42,968 nt of DNA, from contig JAHZAV010000021.1 in NCBI GenBank assembly GCA_019423745.1, positions 1 through 42,968 on the forward strand. The letters run 5' to 3'. This DNA comes from Lachnospiraceae bacterium. Lineage in GTDB: Bacteria > Bacillota > Clostridia > Lachnospirales > Lachnospiraceae. A program made the position numbers and the translations under genes. Of the stretch, positions 17,982 through 25,915 are shown piece after piece (position 1 is the first letter of the stretch; each line of letters opens with the position of its first letter). The notes below the pieces were generated by a model that saw nothing but the letters and a program-made list of their open reading frames with translations, did not search any database and was not told where the DNA came from.

Positions 17982-18473
17982 TTATTTTACGATTTTTTCA
18001 AATATTGTTTTTGCTTCCTCTTCTTTGGAAATATCATCTGTTGTTACGGCTGCCACACGTTCATTCATTCGCACTGCAATCAGCACTCCGTCACTTCCAG
18101 AAGCAGAATATTTGCAATACATATCGCCAAAATCAATGTTCTGTGTCGTGTCCGCATCATCTTCCGGGTATTCTGCACAGTACTGTTCAAAAAGCTTTGA
18201 GGCTTCTGTGATTGATTCACACTCAAAAACGGAAGCGGTTATTCCGTCAGCTGTTATTGTTGCCCCATAATCTCCATTGGTGTAATACTCGGTTTCTTCT
18301 TCCGTAGAAAGCCTTTTCAGTTCTTCTGTTCCGATAATCTCTTTCCTGTTTGTAAAAAAGAAGATAATCCCCCCAACAATAACAAAAAGCAGCACTCCCA
18401 AAATGAAGTGGCGGATGATCTGTGAAGAGGCAGTTTTTCTTGACAGATCGCGTTTTTTATACCAGAAAAACAT
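17982..18473 (-). CDS. Small single-pass membrane protein upstream of the surface peptidase
   Basis: 163 residues, not assigned to a named family. A basic cytoplasmic N-terminus (about 1-22) is followed by one hydrophobic helix (FILGVLLFVIVGGIIFFF, about 23-40) and an extracytoplasmic domain of about 120 residues. That domain is acidic, with two cysteines (in FECES and EQYCAEY) plus a third in MYCKY. AGGAGG sits seven bases before the ATG, and the gene has its own promoter. It lies 47 bases upstream of the giant peptidase on the same strand with no terminator seen, so the two are probably cotranscribed. A chaperone, inhibitor or partner role is possible but unsupported. Confidence 0.8.
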   Translation of the reverse strand: MFFWYKKRDLSRKTASSQIIRHFILGVLLFVIVGGIIFFFTNRKEIIGTEELKRLSTEEETEYYTNGDYGATITADGITASVFECESITEASKLFEQYCAEYPEDDADTTQNIDFGDMYCKYSASGSDGVLIAVRMNERVAAVTTDDISKEEEAKTIFEKIVK

Positions 18474-18512
18474 ATCATTCCTCCTATAACAAATTTTAGA
18501 AACACAGTTATT

Positions 18513-18541
18513 ATTTTATTTCATATTGGGTAAAATGTAAA
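18513..18541 (-). promoter_or_regulatory. Promoter for the membrane protein/peptidase operon
   Basis: On the minus strand, TTTACA (18541-18536), a 17-base spacer and TAAAAT (18518-18513). It lies 40 bases before the ATG. Confidence 0.6.
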
Positions 18542-18985
18542 CGAAATATGATTGTGTTTATCATTTGGAAAATCTAAAAATATTTGAGTGATGATGCTAT
18601 TTAAAAGGTAAGGTTGGAATATGATATGAGATTGTATAAAAAGAATGAGATTGCTATCATTAAGTTAACATTTGTATTTATGGAGGTTATTATGCCGAAA
18701 GAAGTAAAGCCTGAGGACACTAAGCATGCAGTTGTATATGAATTTTGTATGAAAGGCCAAATCCAATGGTGACTTTTTTAAAACCTTTGATGTTACAAAT
18801 TTGGTGAAGATTAGGAGAGAAAGAAATGTGAAATTTAATAAGTAATATATAACATGATAGAAACAGTATATGCTGCGATAGATAAAAATAATGGAAGGAA
18901 TATAAATATAGGATGGTCTGTGAAATGAATACCCATTATAATAAAATTAGATAGTATTTATAAATTGCCAAGAGAGGGATAATCT
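18542..18985. other. AT-rich intergenic stretch with one broken small ORF
   Basis: About 440 bases without an intact gene between the minus-strand peptidase operon and the plus-strand lipoprotein. The only coding-like signal is the frameshifted ORF at 18692. A TATAAT at 18937-18942 may be the -10 of the lipoprotein promoter, with no good -35. Composition is clearly more AT-rich than the flanking genes. Confidence 0.5.
18692..18845 (+). pseudogene. Frameshifted remnant of a small gene
   Basis: GGAGG followed by ATG at 18692 opens a 26-codon frame ending at TGA 18770-18772. Skipping one base after codon 25 restores a frame from 18768 to TAA 18843-18845, giving a basic C-terminus with residues like FFKTFDVTNLVKIRRERN. 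The combined product would be about 50 residues. Family not recognised. It may be a decayed small gene, or a genuine 26-residue peptide followed by noise. Confidence 0.3.
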
Positions 18986-19393
18986 ATGAAAAAAAGAATC
19001 GGTATTTCATTAGTAATTATTTTGGTTTTGGTAATAAGCGGCTGTTCAAAAGAAAGCAGCAAGCAGGAGAAGGACAAATGGGACTGTACAGTCGCAGGAG
19101 TGGAAGAGTCGAAAGAAAACAGCTATATTATTGTGTATAGCGAAGAAAAAATCTGCTCTAGAAAAGGGAAGATTTCTATTCAAAATCCAAACGATTTTTT
19201 TATAACAGTTCATCTTTCATCGGATGAAGAGGAAGGATGTATGATAGAGGTTCCTGGAGGCGGAGGAATCATTCTCTGTGACGTAACAAAAGGTGTCAGT
19301 TATAAGGTTGGCTTGCATGCAGATGTAGAAGAAGGTACGGAAATTGAATGTATGATCTTTGATGGAGAAATATCGGAATACGATCAACTTTAG
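18986..19393 (+). CDS. Small lipoprotein of unknown function
   Basis: 135 residues with a classical lipoprotein signal: basic start (MKKR), hydrophobic stretch, and lipobox VISGC with lipidated Cys near residue 20. The mature part is Glu/Lys-rich at first, then apparently beta-rich, with Gly-rich turn PGGGG and several further cysteines. AGAGGG lies upstream of the ATG. No family recognised. It stands alone, with a terminator-like hairpin downstream. Confidence 0.75.
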   Translation: MKKRIGISLVIILVLVISGCSKESSKQEKDKWDCTVAGVEESKENSYIIVYSEEKICSRKGKISIQNPNDFFITVHLSSDEEEGCMIEVPGGGGIILCDVTKGVSYKVGLHADVEEGTEIECMIFDGEISEYDQL

Positions 19394-19541
19394 GAATTAA
19401 GTGTATTTTTGTTATTAGTGCTAAAAGAGGTCTTTGATAATAGAAGTATTGTATGCAGACCGCTGAAAATAAAAGTTTTTCTTACGAAGAAGAATTTTAT
19501 TTCTTATAATACCTTTTGGAACGCAGTGAGATATACATAGT

Positions 19542-19582
19542 CAGTGATGTCGCAGCGAGTTTTGCGATATCACTGTTTTTTT
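19542..19582 (+). terminator. Intrinsic terminator after the lipoprotein
   Basis: CAGTGAT-G-TCGCA (from 19542) pairs with TGCGA-T-ATCACTG (to 19575), followed by seven T. It lies immediately upstream of the next gene's ribosome site, so it could also act as an attenuator for it. Confidence 0.75.
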
Positions 19583-19601
19583 GAGAAAAGGAGGAAGTAA
19601 A

Positions 19602-20084
19602 ATGCCACAGAATAAGAGGGAAAGTTTGATTTATACTTTAATTATGTGTTTTGTCATGGTGTTTTGGATGAGTATGTACAATGTAACATTGCATATGGGA
19701 AAATTTGACTTGGAAACATTAAAAGAAGGTTGGCTTGGATTTCCAATCGCATATGTTTACGCTATGCTGTTTGATTGGTTTCTTGTTTCCAAGCTTGCCA
19801 AAGGATTTGCTTTTCGGTATTTAGTTACACCGGACAGTAGTGTGGTAAAAAAAGTCATTTCCATTTCCAGCTGTATGGTAGTGCCGATGGTAATCGTAAT
19901 GTCGTTTTATGGCGGATTGGAAGCTTGTGTGAAGACAGGAGAATGGAATTTATTGCTTGTAATTTGGCTTACGAATATTCCGAAAAACTTTATTATGGCT
20001 TTGCCGTTTCAGCTAATTATTGCAGGTCCGTTGGTCCGTAAGGTGTTCCGGACTGCGTTTCCAGAAGGAACAGTTCTTGCTTAG
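19602..20084 (+). CDS. DUF2798-like four-helix membrane protein
   Basis: 160 residues. ATG 19602 is preferred because GGAGG at 19590-19594 lies seven to eight bases upstream; an in-frame TTG at 19581 lies inside the terminator T-run. Four predicted membrane helices occur in two similar halves, each half with a helix pair (YTLIMCFVMVFWMSMYN; FPIAYVYAMLFDWFLVSK), and the second half repeats the LP/IP plus FQLIIAGPLVRK pattern. This resembles the DUF2798 family of unknown function. The gene is monocistronic, with a strong hairpin after it. Confidence 0.75.
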   Translation: MPQNKRESLIYTLIMCFVMVFWMSMYNVTLHMGKFDLETLKEGWLGFPIAYVYAMLFDWFLVSKLAKGFAFRYLVTPDSSVVKKVISISSCMVVPMVIVMSFYGGLEACVKTGEWNLLLVIWLTNIPKNFIMALPFQLIIAGPLVRKVFRTAFPEGTVLA

Positions 20085-20137
20085 ATGATTAAGTAGTGAA
20101 GTATGGTATGCAATGAATTGCAGCAACATAATTTAAG

Positions 20138-20175
20138 AAAAAAGTAGTAGATTGTATGTAATCTACTACTTTTTT
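20138..20175. terminator. Bidirectional intrinsic terminator
   Basis: AGTAGTAGATT pairs with AATCTACTACT around a six-base loop, flanked by A-run on the left and T-run on the right. It serves the convergent DUF2798-like gene and the MarR gene. Confidence 0.9.
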
Positions 20176-20220
20176 GTTGCACTTAAATGTTATTAAGAAT
20201 AGAAATAAGTTTTAATTTTA

Positions 20221-20655
20221 CTAGTCTTCCAAAGAAAGTGTCGCTTCGGCAGCAAGTAACAAAAGGCGTTTAAATTCTTCACGTTCAGAGGCTGTCATAT
20301 TTGCTGTCATACGCTGAAAAGAGTTATCGATTTGTTCTTTTAAAAAAGGATATACTTCACGTGCTTTGTCAGTTGGCAGAATATCGTAAGTTCTTTTATC
20401 TTTTGCATTTGTTTTCCGGATTACAAAATTTAGTTCTTCCAGCTTAGTTACTGTTTTTGCAATCACACTTTTGTCAAGGGCAAGTCGTTTGGTAATTTCA
20501 TCTTGGGTCAGTATTCCAAAATCACAGACGATCAGAATGATAACTGCCTGTGCGGCGGTAAGAGAATACTGTGTACAGCTGTTATTAAGCCAAATGTGAG
20601 ATTTTCTGTATAAGATAGAAATAGCTTTAAATGGACTTTCTGTAATGTTAAGCAT
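20221..20655 (-). CDS. MarR-family repressor, divergent from MFS transporter
   Basis: 144 residues with the MarR winged-helix layout: helices at both ends for dimerisation, and a DNA-binding region about 45-95 (LTQDEITKRLALDKSVIAKTV, then the wing around KDKRTYDILPT). AAGGAGGG lies upstream of the ATG. It is transcribed away from the MFS gene, and the shared control region holds two copies of a GTGGCATATGC-type palindrome. Autoregulation and repression of the MFS gene are predicted. Ligand unknown. Confidence 0.92.
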   Translation of the reverse strand: MLNITESPFKAISILYRKSHIWLNNSCTQYSLTAAQAVIILIVCDFGILTQDEITKRLALDKSVIAKTVTKLEELNFVIRKTNAKDKRTYDILPTDKAREVYPFLKEQIDNSFQRMTANMTASEREEFKRLLLLAAEATLSLED

Positions 20656-20683
20656 AAGGTTCCCTCCTTACTTTTGTTTTAAT

Positions 20684-20712
20684 ATTATAAGCTTTATTTC
20701 GAAGATGTGCAA
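20684..20712 (-). promoter_or_regulatory. marR promoter
   Basis: On the minus strand, TTGCAC (20712-20707), exactly 17 bases, then TATAAT (20689-20684). Palindrome copy 1 lies just upstream of its -35. Confidence 0.75.
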
Positions 20713-20722
20713 ATGAAATATG

Positions 20723-20736
20723 GTGGCATATGCTAC
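20723..20736. promoter_or_regulatory. MarR operator copy 1 (imperfect)
   Basis: GTGGCATATGCTAC, a one-mismatch version of the copy at 20779-20792. It lies between the two divergent promoters, 56 bp centre-to-centre from copy 2. Confidence 0.65.
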
Positions 20737-20742
20737 TTTCTA

Positions 20743-20771
20743 TTGACGAAAATGAAAATGTGTGATATTTT
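20743..20771 (+). promoter_or_regulatory. MFS transporter promoter
   Basis: TTGACG (20743-20748), a 17-base spacer and TATTTT (20766-20771). Operator copy 2 starts four bases after the -10, covering the likely transcription start. Confidence 0.7.
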
Positions 20772-20774
20772 ATA

Positions 20775-20796
20775 ACAAGTGGCATATGCCACTTGT
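20775..20796. promoter_or_regulatory. MarR operator copy 2 (perfect 22-bp palindrome)
   Basis: Half-site ACAAGTGGCAT followed directly by its exact reverse complement. It occupies the transcription start of the MFS gene, a classic repressor position. Confidence 0.75.
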
Positions 20797-20828
20797 TTTT
20801 ATATAAAGTAAAAAGGAGTTATATTTAT

Positions 20829-21992
20829 ATGGAAAAAATAACAAAAATCTGGAACAGGAAATTTGTACTTCTATTTATAACAAATTTGCTGGTATTGGCA
20901 GCTTTTTATGCATCGATTCCGATTATTCCGGTCTACTGCCAGGAAATAGGGATTACTGGCTCAAAGATCGGAATTGTATTGACAGCAATGTCTGTCGCAA
21001 CTATTTTATTTCGTCCTGTAGCGGGATATCTGCTGGATAATTTCAACAGATACCATGTGTATTTGATATTTTTAGCATTATTCTGTCTTTCTTTTCCAGC
21101 ATTTGTTTTATTCCCGGTATTTGCAGTGTTGATTATTATTCGCCTTTATATGGGGGCCGTATATTCTGTGTGCGGTTCTGCTACTATGACACTGGCTGGA
21201 GATGTTCTTCCACCAAAGAAAATTACGGAAGGAATCAGTCGCTTTGCTTTTACAATATCGATTGGTATGGCAGTGGGACCTTATGTAGGGATCCAGGTAC
21301 AGAATCATATGAACAGCACAGCTTCTTTTCTTACGGTTTTTGCTATTACAGTACTTGCATTCATCTGTGTATTTTGCTGCAGAATTCATTATCCTAAGGT
21401 GGAAAGAAAAAAGTTTTCGCTTAAAGGGGCTATTTACAGGCCGGCGTTTCCGTTTATGTTAAATATGATGTTTTTGATGATTCCATATGGAGCGGTTATT
21501 GCATATTCCTCCATATTAGCCCAGGAAAAGGAGCTTCAGTCAGTTCTTCCATATTTTTATATTTTTCTGGTTGCCGGCATGCTGCTTTCTAAACTTTCAA
21601 CCCAGAAAGCAATCGATGCAGGAAAACATCGTGTTTTGGTCTGCGGAAGCCTGGTGATTCTGATTTTAACTATGATCAGCTATATGTGGCTTTCTACAGG
21701 ATTTCATTTGCTTGCAGCCGGATTTTTCTTTGGTATTGGGTATGGAATTTTACAGCCATTATTTCAGTCTTTTGTAACAGGAACAACCCCGGTGAGAAAT
21801 CGAGGAGTTGCTAATGCTACGTATATGTTATCTTATGATGTTGGTATAGGCCTGGGTTCGTTGTTGATGGGATTTATGCAGGAAAGTATAGGATTGTCTC
21901 AAGGGTTCGCTTTGACATCCATTGCCTATGTGGCCGGTGCTATTGTGTATATTGTTTATGTAGATGGTTATTATCACAGGTTAAGAGGATAG
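20829..21992 (+). CDS. MFS efflux transporter
   Basis: 387 residues, about 12 membrane helices. ATG 20829 is chosen because AGGAG at 20814-20818 lies ten bases before it. The family motif A region after helix 2 is visible (RPVAGYLLDNFNRY), with a motif C-like GMAVGPYVG in helix 5. A repeat of the motif follows helix 8 in weaker form. Predicted proton-driven drug or metabolite export across the cytoplasmic membrane. Position beside a MarR gene with operator on the start site supports inducible efflux. Substrate unknown. Confidence 0.9.
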   Translation: MEKITKIWNRKFVLLFITNLLVLAAFYASIPIIPVYCQEIGITGSKIGIVLTAMSVATILFRPVAGYLLDNFNRYHVYLIFLALFCLSFPAFVLFPVFAVLIIIRLYMGAVYSVCGSATMTLAGDVLPPKKITEGISRFAFTISIGMAVGPYVGIQVQNHMNSTASFLTVFAITVLAFICVFCCRIHYPKVERKKFSLKGAIYRPAFPFMLNMMFLMIPYGAVIAYSSILAQEKELQSVLPYFYIFLVAGMLLSKLSTQKAIDAGKHRVLVCGSLVILILTMISYMWLSTGFHLLAAGFFFGIGYGILQPLFQSFVTGTTPVRNRGVANATYMLSYDVGIGLGSLLMGFMQESIGLSQGFALTSIAYVAGAIVYIVYVDGYYHRLRG

Positions 21993-22026
21993 ATAACTTC
22001 ATAGGAATAAGACAGGAGATGAAGCA

Positions 22027-22479
22027 ATGCGATGGACTAAATACAGAACAGGGCAATTATTGGTTCAGTTGGGAAATGCAGTGACGAGTTTTCGAAATCA
22101 TAGACTGATGATTTATAATCTTACTTCCAGTCAGGCGGGGATTATTGGTTGCCTAAAAAAGAATAAAGATCAGGGGCTTACTACAGGCGAGCTTGCAAGA
22201 GAAATGAATTGCGCTAATGCAACAATTTCGCAAATTCTTAAGACAATGAGGAAAAAGGATCTGGTTGTATGCTGTGATGATCAGGAGGATGACAGAAAAA
22301 ACAGAATCTTTTTGACGCAACGAGGGCGTGCACAGGAAAAGTATTTAAATAAAGTTATTGTAGAAAGCGAGGAAGTTGTTTTAAGGGGAATGTCTGAGAA
22401 AGAGCGGGAACAATTGAACACGCTTTTGCTCATTGCCCTTAATAATATAAATATATTTAAAAGAGGCGAAAGAGAATGA
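22027..22479 (+). CDS. Second MarR-family regulator
   Basis: 150 residues. The winged helix spans about 35-100 (LTTGELAREMNCANATISQILKTM; wing around DQEDDRKNRIFLT), with terminal dimerisation helices. CAGGAGATG precedes the ATG by a few bases. It follows the MFS gene by 34 bases, so may be cotranscribed with it, and its stop overlaps (ATGA) the start of a truncated MATE transporter. It was probably the regulator of the once intact MATE gene. Confidence 0.9.
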   Translation: MRWTKYRTGQLLVQLGNAVTSFRNHRLMIYNLTSSQAGIIGCLKKNKDQGLTTGELAREMNCANATISQILKTMRKKDLVVCCDDQEDDRKNRIFLTQRGRAQEKYLNKVIVESEEVVLRGMSEKEREQLNTLLLIALNNINIFKRGERE

Positions 22480-22943
22480 ATACGATAGTAGAAGAAAAGT
22501 ATGGATCGAAAGATTTTGAACGTGTTAAAAAATCTTTTGACATTGCACTTGTTGCTTCTGAAATAGTTGCTGTAATTGCTTTTTTGATCTTTCAGCTTTC
22601 GCCTATGAGTGTTGTTTCCTTATTTGGATCAGAGGATGGCTTGTACAATGAGTTTGCAGTTATGGCATTTCGAATTTTTCTGTTGTTCTGTCCGTTGACC
22701 GGTTTTCAGACAGTAGCTGCTATTTATTTACAGGCTATTGGTAAACCTGTGAAGTCGGCGATTTTATCCCTGGCAAGACAGATTATTTTTTTCATTCCAA
22801 CGGCAATTATTCTTCCCAGGTTTATGGGAGTAACAGGAGTTTTGTGGACAGGACCAGTGGCGGATGGGCTAGCGTTCTTACTTTCTCTTGGTTTGATTCT
22901 TTATGAACGAAAACAATTAAAAAGAGTAGAAGCTGTTGCATAG
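22476..22943 (+). pseudogene. C-terminal fragment of a MATE-family efflux transporter
   Basis: 155 residues matching only the last third of MATE transporters (normally about 450). It starts in the loop typical of the middle of the family (YGSKDFERVKKSF) and continues through about four helices, with LFCPLTGFQTVAAIYLQAIGKP and a closing basic tail. The first two thirds, including the first cation-binding half, are missing, with no remnant seen upstream. The fragment has an ATG overlapping the MarR stop, so it may still be translated, but transport activity is very unlikely. Confidence 0.85.
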
Positions 22944-22989
22944 AAAACAACTGTTTGTATAATTTAAAAAGAAGGGAGATAGACTTAAG

Positions 22990-23568
22990 ATGAGAAACCG
23001 GATTATTACGATTAGCCGTGAATTTGGAAGCGGAGGACGTTCAATTGGAAAAATGACAGCGGAACAATTAGGGATTCCGTGTTATGACAGCGAATTGCTT
23101 CAGAAGATCGCAGAGAAAAGCGGATTTGATGAACAATATATTGCGGATGCGGGAGAGCAGAGCCCAGGGGGATTTTTTGGATCGGCATTTTCGAATCGGG
23201 CATTTGGACCTACGAATGAGGACTATATTTGGCAGATACAATATAGGATTATTACAGAGCTGGCGGAAAAAGAATCCTGTGTAATTGTGGGAAGGTGTGC
23301 AGATTACATTTTAAGGGATAAAGCAGATTGCTTAAAAGTTTTTATTTATGCAGATATGCAGTTCCGTGCAGAAAGAATTGTAAAGATTTATGGAGAGCGG
23401 GAAGAATCTCCGGAACAACGTATAAAAGAAAAAGATAAACGCCGCGCAGCTTATCACCGTTTTTATACCAATATGAAATGGGGATATGCTAAAAATTATG
23501 ATATTTCACTAAATAGCGGCGTGCTGGGAATTGATAAATGTGTGGAGTTGATTAAGGGGCTCTACTAA
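22990..23568 (+). CDS. Cytidylate-kinase-like P-loop protein
   Basis: 192 residues. An N-terminal P-loop of the cytidylate-kinase-like type (ISREFGSGGRSIGKMTAEQLG) is followed by the CYDSELL segment and a mid-protein VGRCADYIL. An LID-like arginine-rich stretch (KEKDKRRAAYHRFYTNMKWG) and SLNSGVLGIDKC close it. This family is frequent in Clostridia next to transporters; its actual substrate is not established as far as I know. AAGGGAG precedes the ATG. A terminator follows. Confidence 0.88.
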   Translation: MRNRIITISREFGSGGRSIGKMTAEQLGIPCYDSELLQKIAEKSGFDEQYIADAGEQSPGGFFGSAFSNRAFGPTNEDYIWQIQYRIITELAEKESCVIVGRCADYILRDKADCLKVFIYADMQFRAERIVKIYGEREESPEQRIKEKDKRRAAYHRFYTNMKWGYAKNYDISLNSGVLGIDKCVELIKGLY

Positions 23569-23576
23569 AAACAGGG

Positions 23577-23634
23577 AGAGGGCATATAAAACTATGTATG
23601 TTTGGATTCATAGGGATATATGTCCTCTTTTTTG
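23577..23634 (+). terminator. Long-loop terminator after the kinase-like gene
   Basis: AGAGGGCATATA (23577-23588) pairs with TATATGTCCTCT (23617-23628), with one G-U, followed by T run. A small inner hairpin CTATG/CATAG sits in the loop. Confidence 0.7.
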
Positions 23635-23921
23635 TGAAATAGGATTCATTTTCTATTAAATAATATTTTTGACCTATATAATTCATCATAAAAAATGCAA
23701 AAAGTTGCTTGATATGTTAAAATAAATCTGCATATGTTGAGGAGATTTTCTGAGAACTTAGACAGGCATTTAATAGAAAAATAATTATTATAAGAATGCT
23801 GTAAATATCATTATTTAATGTTTCTTTATATTACAAATGATTGAAAAATGTGAGACGGAAAGATTTTAAAGAGCTGTGATTTTTAAGTAATAATCAGGTA
23901 ACAAAGGGGAATTAAAGAAAT
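23635..23921. other. AT-rich leader region of brnQ, no feature recognised
   Basis: About 290 bases, strongly AT-rich. No ORF, no T-box core (no GGTGG-ACC-type antiterminator) and no clear -35/-10 pair could be supported. AAAGGGGAA near 23903 is the ribosome site for brnQ. Confidence 0.5.
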
Positions 23922-25271
23922 ATGAAAAAATTGAAATTTAAAGAAACTGTTTTTGTAGCAAGCATGCTGTTCGGCATGTTTTTTGGAGCGGGTAATCTGA
24001 TTTTTCCGGTTTCTATGGGACAGATGGCAGGAAAATATGTGTGGCAGGCGGCGGCTGGCTTCCTTATTACGGGAGTAGGGCTGCCGCTTCTTGGTGTAGC
24101 TGCACTGGGGATTAGTCGCAAAGGTGGGCTTTTAGGGCTTGGAAGTCAGGTGGGGAGAAGGTACGGGATACTATTTACCTGTGCACTATATCTGACGATT
24201 GGACCTTTTTTTGCCATACCAAGATGCGCTACTGTATCCTACACGGTAGGGATCGGGGGAATGATTTCGGGACAGGGGAACCGACTGTTTTTAGCCATTT
24301 TTTCTTTTGCTTTTTTTGCAGTGGTTCTGTTTTTTTCTCTGAGACCTGGTGAAATAATGACATGGATTGGAAAAGTGATGAACCCGTTGTTTCTTCTCTT
24401 GCTTGGCCTCCTTGTTATAAGGGCGCTTAGTAATCCTATGGGGGCAGTAGGGGATATTCATCCATCTGCTTCCTATACTGAAGGTGCATTTTTTACGGGA
24501 CTACTGGAAGGATATAATACAATGGATGCGTTGGCCGGACTGGCTTTTGGTATTGTGGTGGTTGATGTAATTAAAAGACTTGGGGTGGATGAACCAGAGG
24601 AAGTGGCAAAAAGTACGATTCGTGCCGGGCTTATCAGTGCGGTTTTTATGGCAATTATTTATCTACTTGTGTCTGTCATGGGAGCACAAAGTGCAGGAGG
24701 CCTCCAAGTAAGCAAGAATGGCGGGGAAGCTTTGCTGGAGATTGCACAAAATTATTTCGGTAGAGCAGGGGCATTCATTTTAGCCGTTATTGTAACAATG
24801 GCATGCCTGAAAACAGCGGTTGGGCTTATTACGAGCTGCGGAGAAGCATTTGTACAAATCTTTCCCAAGGGACTGTCCTATCGTAGATGGGTCATTGCTT
24901 TTTGCGTTTTTTCATTTTTGATTGCGAATCTGGGATTGGATGCAATTATAGCTTACTCGCAGCCGGTACTTATGTTTCTTTATCCACTTGCTGTTGTATT
25001 GATTATTCTTACATTATTTGGAAAACTTTTTGAGAATGACAGGACAGTATTTGAATGGGCACTGGGATTTACGGCAGTAGCAGCTTTGTTTGACGGATTT
25101 AGGACTTTGCCTCAAAATGCAAGGGATTATTTACATACGGATGACTTGGTGGAGTTGGCTGATCATATTTTGCCTTTGGCGGATAAAGGATTTGGCTGGC
25201 TTTGTCCCGCAGTAGTGGGAACAGTTATTGGATTAGTTTTATATAAGATAAGGAGGCAGAAAGGTGAATGA
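23922..25271 (+). CDS. brnQ: Branched-chain amino acid cation symporter
   Basis: 449 residues, about 12 membrane helices, LIVCS family. The N-terminus is diagnostic (FVASMLFGMFFGAGNLIFP), with the unwound first helix that binds the cation and substrate. Further family segments include GPFFAIPRCATVSYTVG and LEGYNTMDALAGLAFG. Known role: sodium-coupled uptake of leucine, isoleucine and valine. It overlaps the GNAT gene by eight bases and so is likely cotranscribed with it. Confidence 0.95.
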   Translation: MKKLKFKETVFVASMLFGMFFGAGNLIFPVSMGQMAGKYVWQAAAGFLITGVGLPLLGVAALGISRKGGLLGLGSQVGRRYGILFTCALYLTIGPFFAIPRCATVSYTVGIGGMISGQGNRLFLAIFSFAFFAVVLFFSLRPGEIMTWIGKVMNPLFLLLLGLLVIRALSNPMGAVGDIHPSASYTEGAFFTGLLEGYNTMDALAGLAFGIVVVDVIKRLGVDEPEEVAKSTIRAGLISAVFMAIIYLLVSVMGAQSAGGLQVSKNGGEALLEIAQNYFGRAGAFILAVIVTMACLKTAVGLITSCGEAFVQIFPKGLSYRRWVIAFCVFSFLIANLGLDAIIAYSQPVLMFLYPLAVVLIILTLFGKLFENDRTVFEWALGFTAVAALFDGFRTLPQNARDYLHTDDLVELADHILPLADKGFGWLCPAVVGTVIGLVLYKIRRQKGE

Positions 25272-25773
25272 CATCAGTATAAGATATGAATTTAGAAATA
25301 TTAAGGACGATGAAGGAGAATATGCGGCGGAAATAGAGAAGATTTGTTTCCCCCCTCATGAAGCCTGTTCCAGGGAAATGATGATAGAAAGAGTCAAGAC
25401 AGCTCCAGAATTATTTCTGGTGGCAGTAGATAAAAAGAAGGGAAAAATTGCTGGATTTTTAAATGGTCTTTCCACAGATGAAGAGGTTTTTCGTGACGAA
25501 TTTTTTCAAGATGCAAGTCTTTATCAGCCTGATGGGGCAAATGTTATGCTTTTGGGATTGGATGTTCTTCCAGAGTACCGGCGGCAGGGGCTGGCAACGG
25601 AAATTATGAGACAGTATGTATGGCGAGAAAAGAATAAAGGGAGAAAAAAACTTCTTCTTACCTGCCTGGAATCTAAAGTGGAGATGTATGAAAAAATGGG
25701 CTTTCAGGATAAAGGAATTTCGGCATCGTCCTGGGGCGGAGAACAGTGGCATGAAATGGATCTTAGCTTGTGA
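25264..25773 (+). CDS. GNAT-family N-acetyltransferase
   Basis: 169 residues. GTG start at 25264 with AGGAGG at 25251-25256; no in-frame ATG fits better. The acetyl-CoA-binding motif A is clear (LGLDVLPEYRRQGLATEIM, Q/RxxGxG/A type). A C-terminal strand-helix segment follows (KLLLTCLESKVEMYEKMGF). It resembles arylalkylamine/serotonin N-acetyltransferase-like members; the substrate is not predictable. Coupled to brnQ by an eight-base overlap. Confidence 0.9.
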   Translation: MNDISIRYEFRNIKDDEGEYAAEIEKICFPPHEACSREMMIERVKTAPELFLVAVDKKKGKIAGFLNGLSTDEEVFRDEFFQDASLYQPDGANVMLLGLDVLPEYRRQGLATEIMRQYVWREKNKGRKKLLLTCLESKVEMYEKMGFQDKGISASSWGGEQWHEMDLSL

Positions 25774-25790
25774 AGAAAGGGCAGGATCAG

Positions 25791-25819
25791 TTGCGCAAAA
25801 TTTGAAAAAATAGTATGAT
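25791..25819 (+). promoter_or_regulatory. Promoter for the mannitol-dehydrogenase-family gene
   Basis: TTGCGC (25791-25796), 17 bases, then TATGAT (25814-25819). The leader to the ATG is about 90 bases with no clear operator. Confidence 0.6.
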
Positions 25820-25915
25820 ATATAGAAAGGTTTTGATCGTCAGAAACAGAATTTTTTGCTGTATCCATTGGGGGGATGCTGCAATAAATAATAAAAAACA
25901 GAAGGAGAAATGGCT

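Noticed and set aside
20743..20796. Palindromes near MFS promoter as IS inverted repeats
   Set aside because: They sit precisely on promoter elements of divergent genes, no transposase is near, and the copies are short and symmetrical like operators.
23635..23921. T-box or amino-acid riboswitch upstream of brnQ
   Set aside because: No T-box core or antiterminator/terminator pair could be found in this AT-rich stretch.
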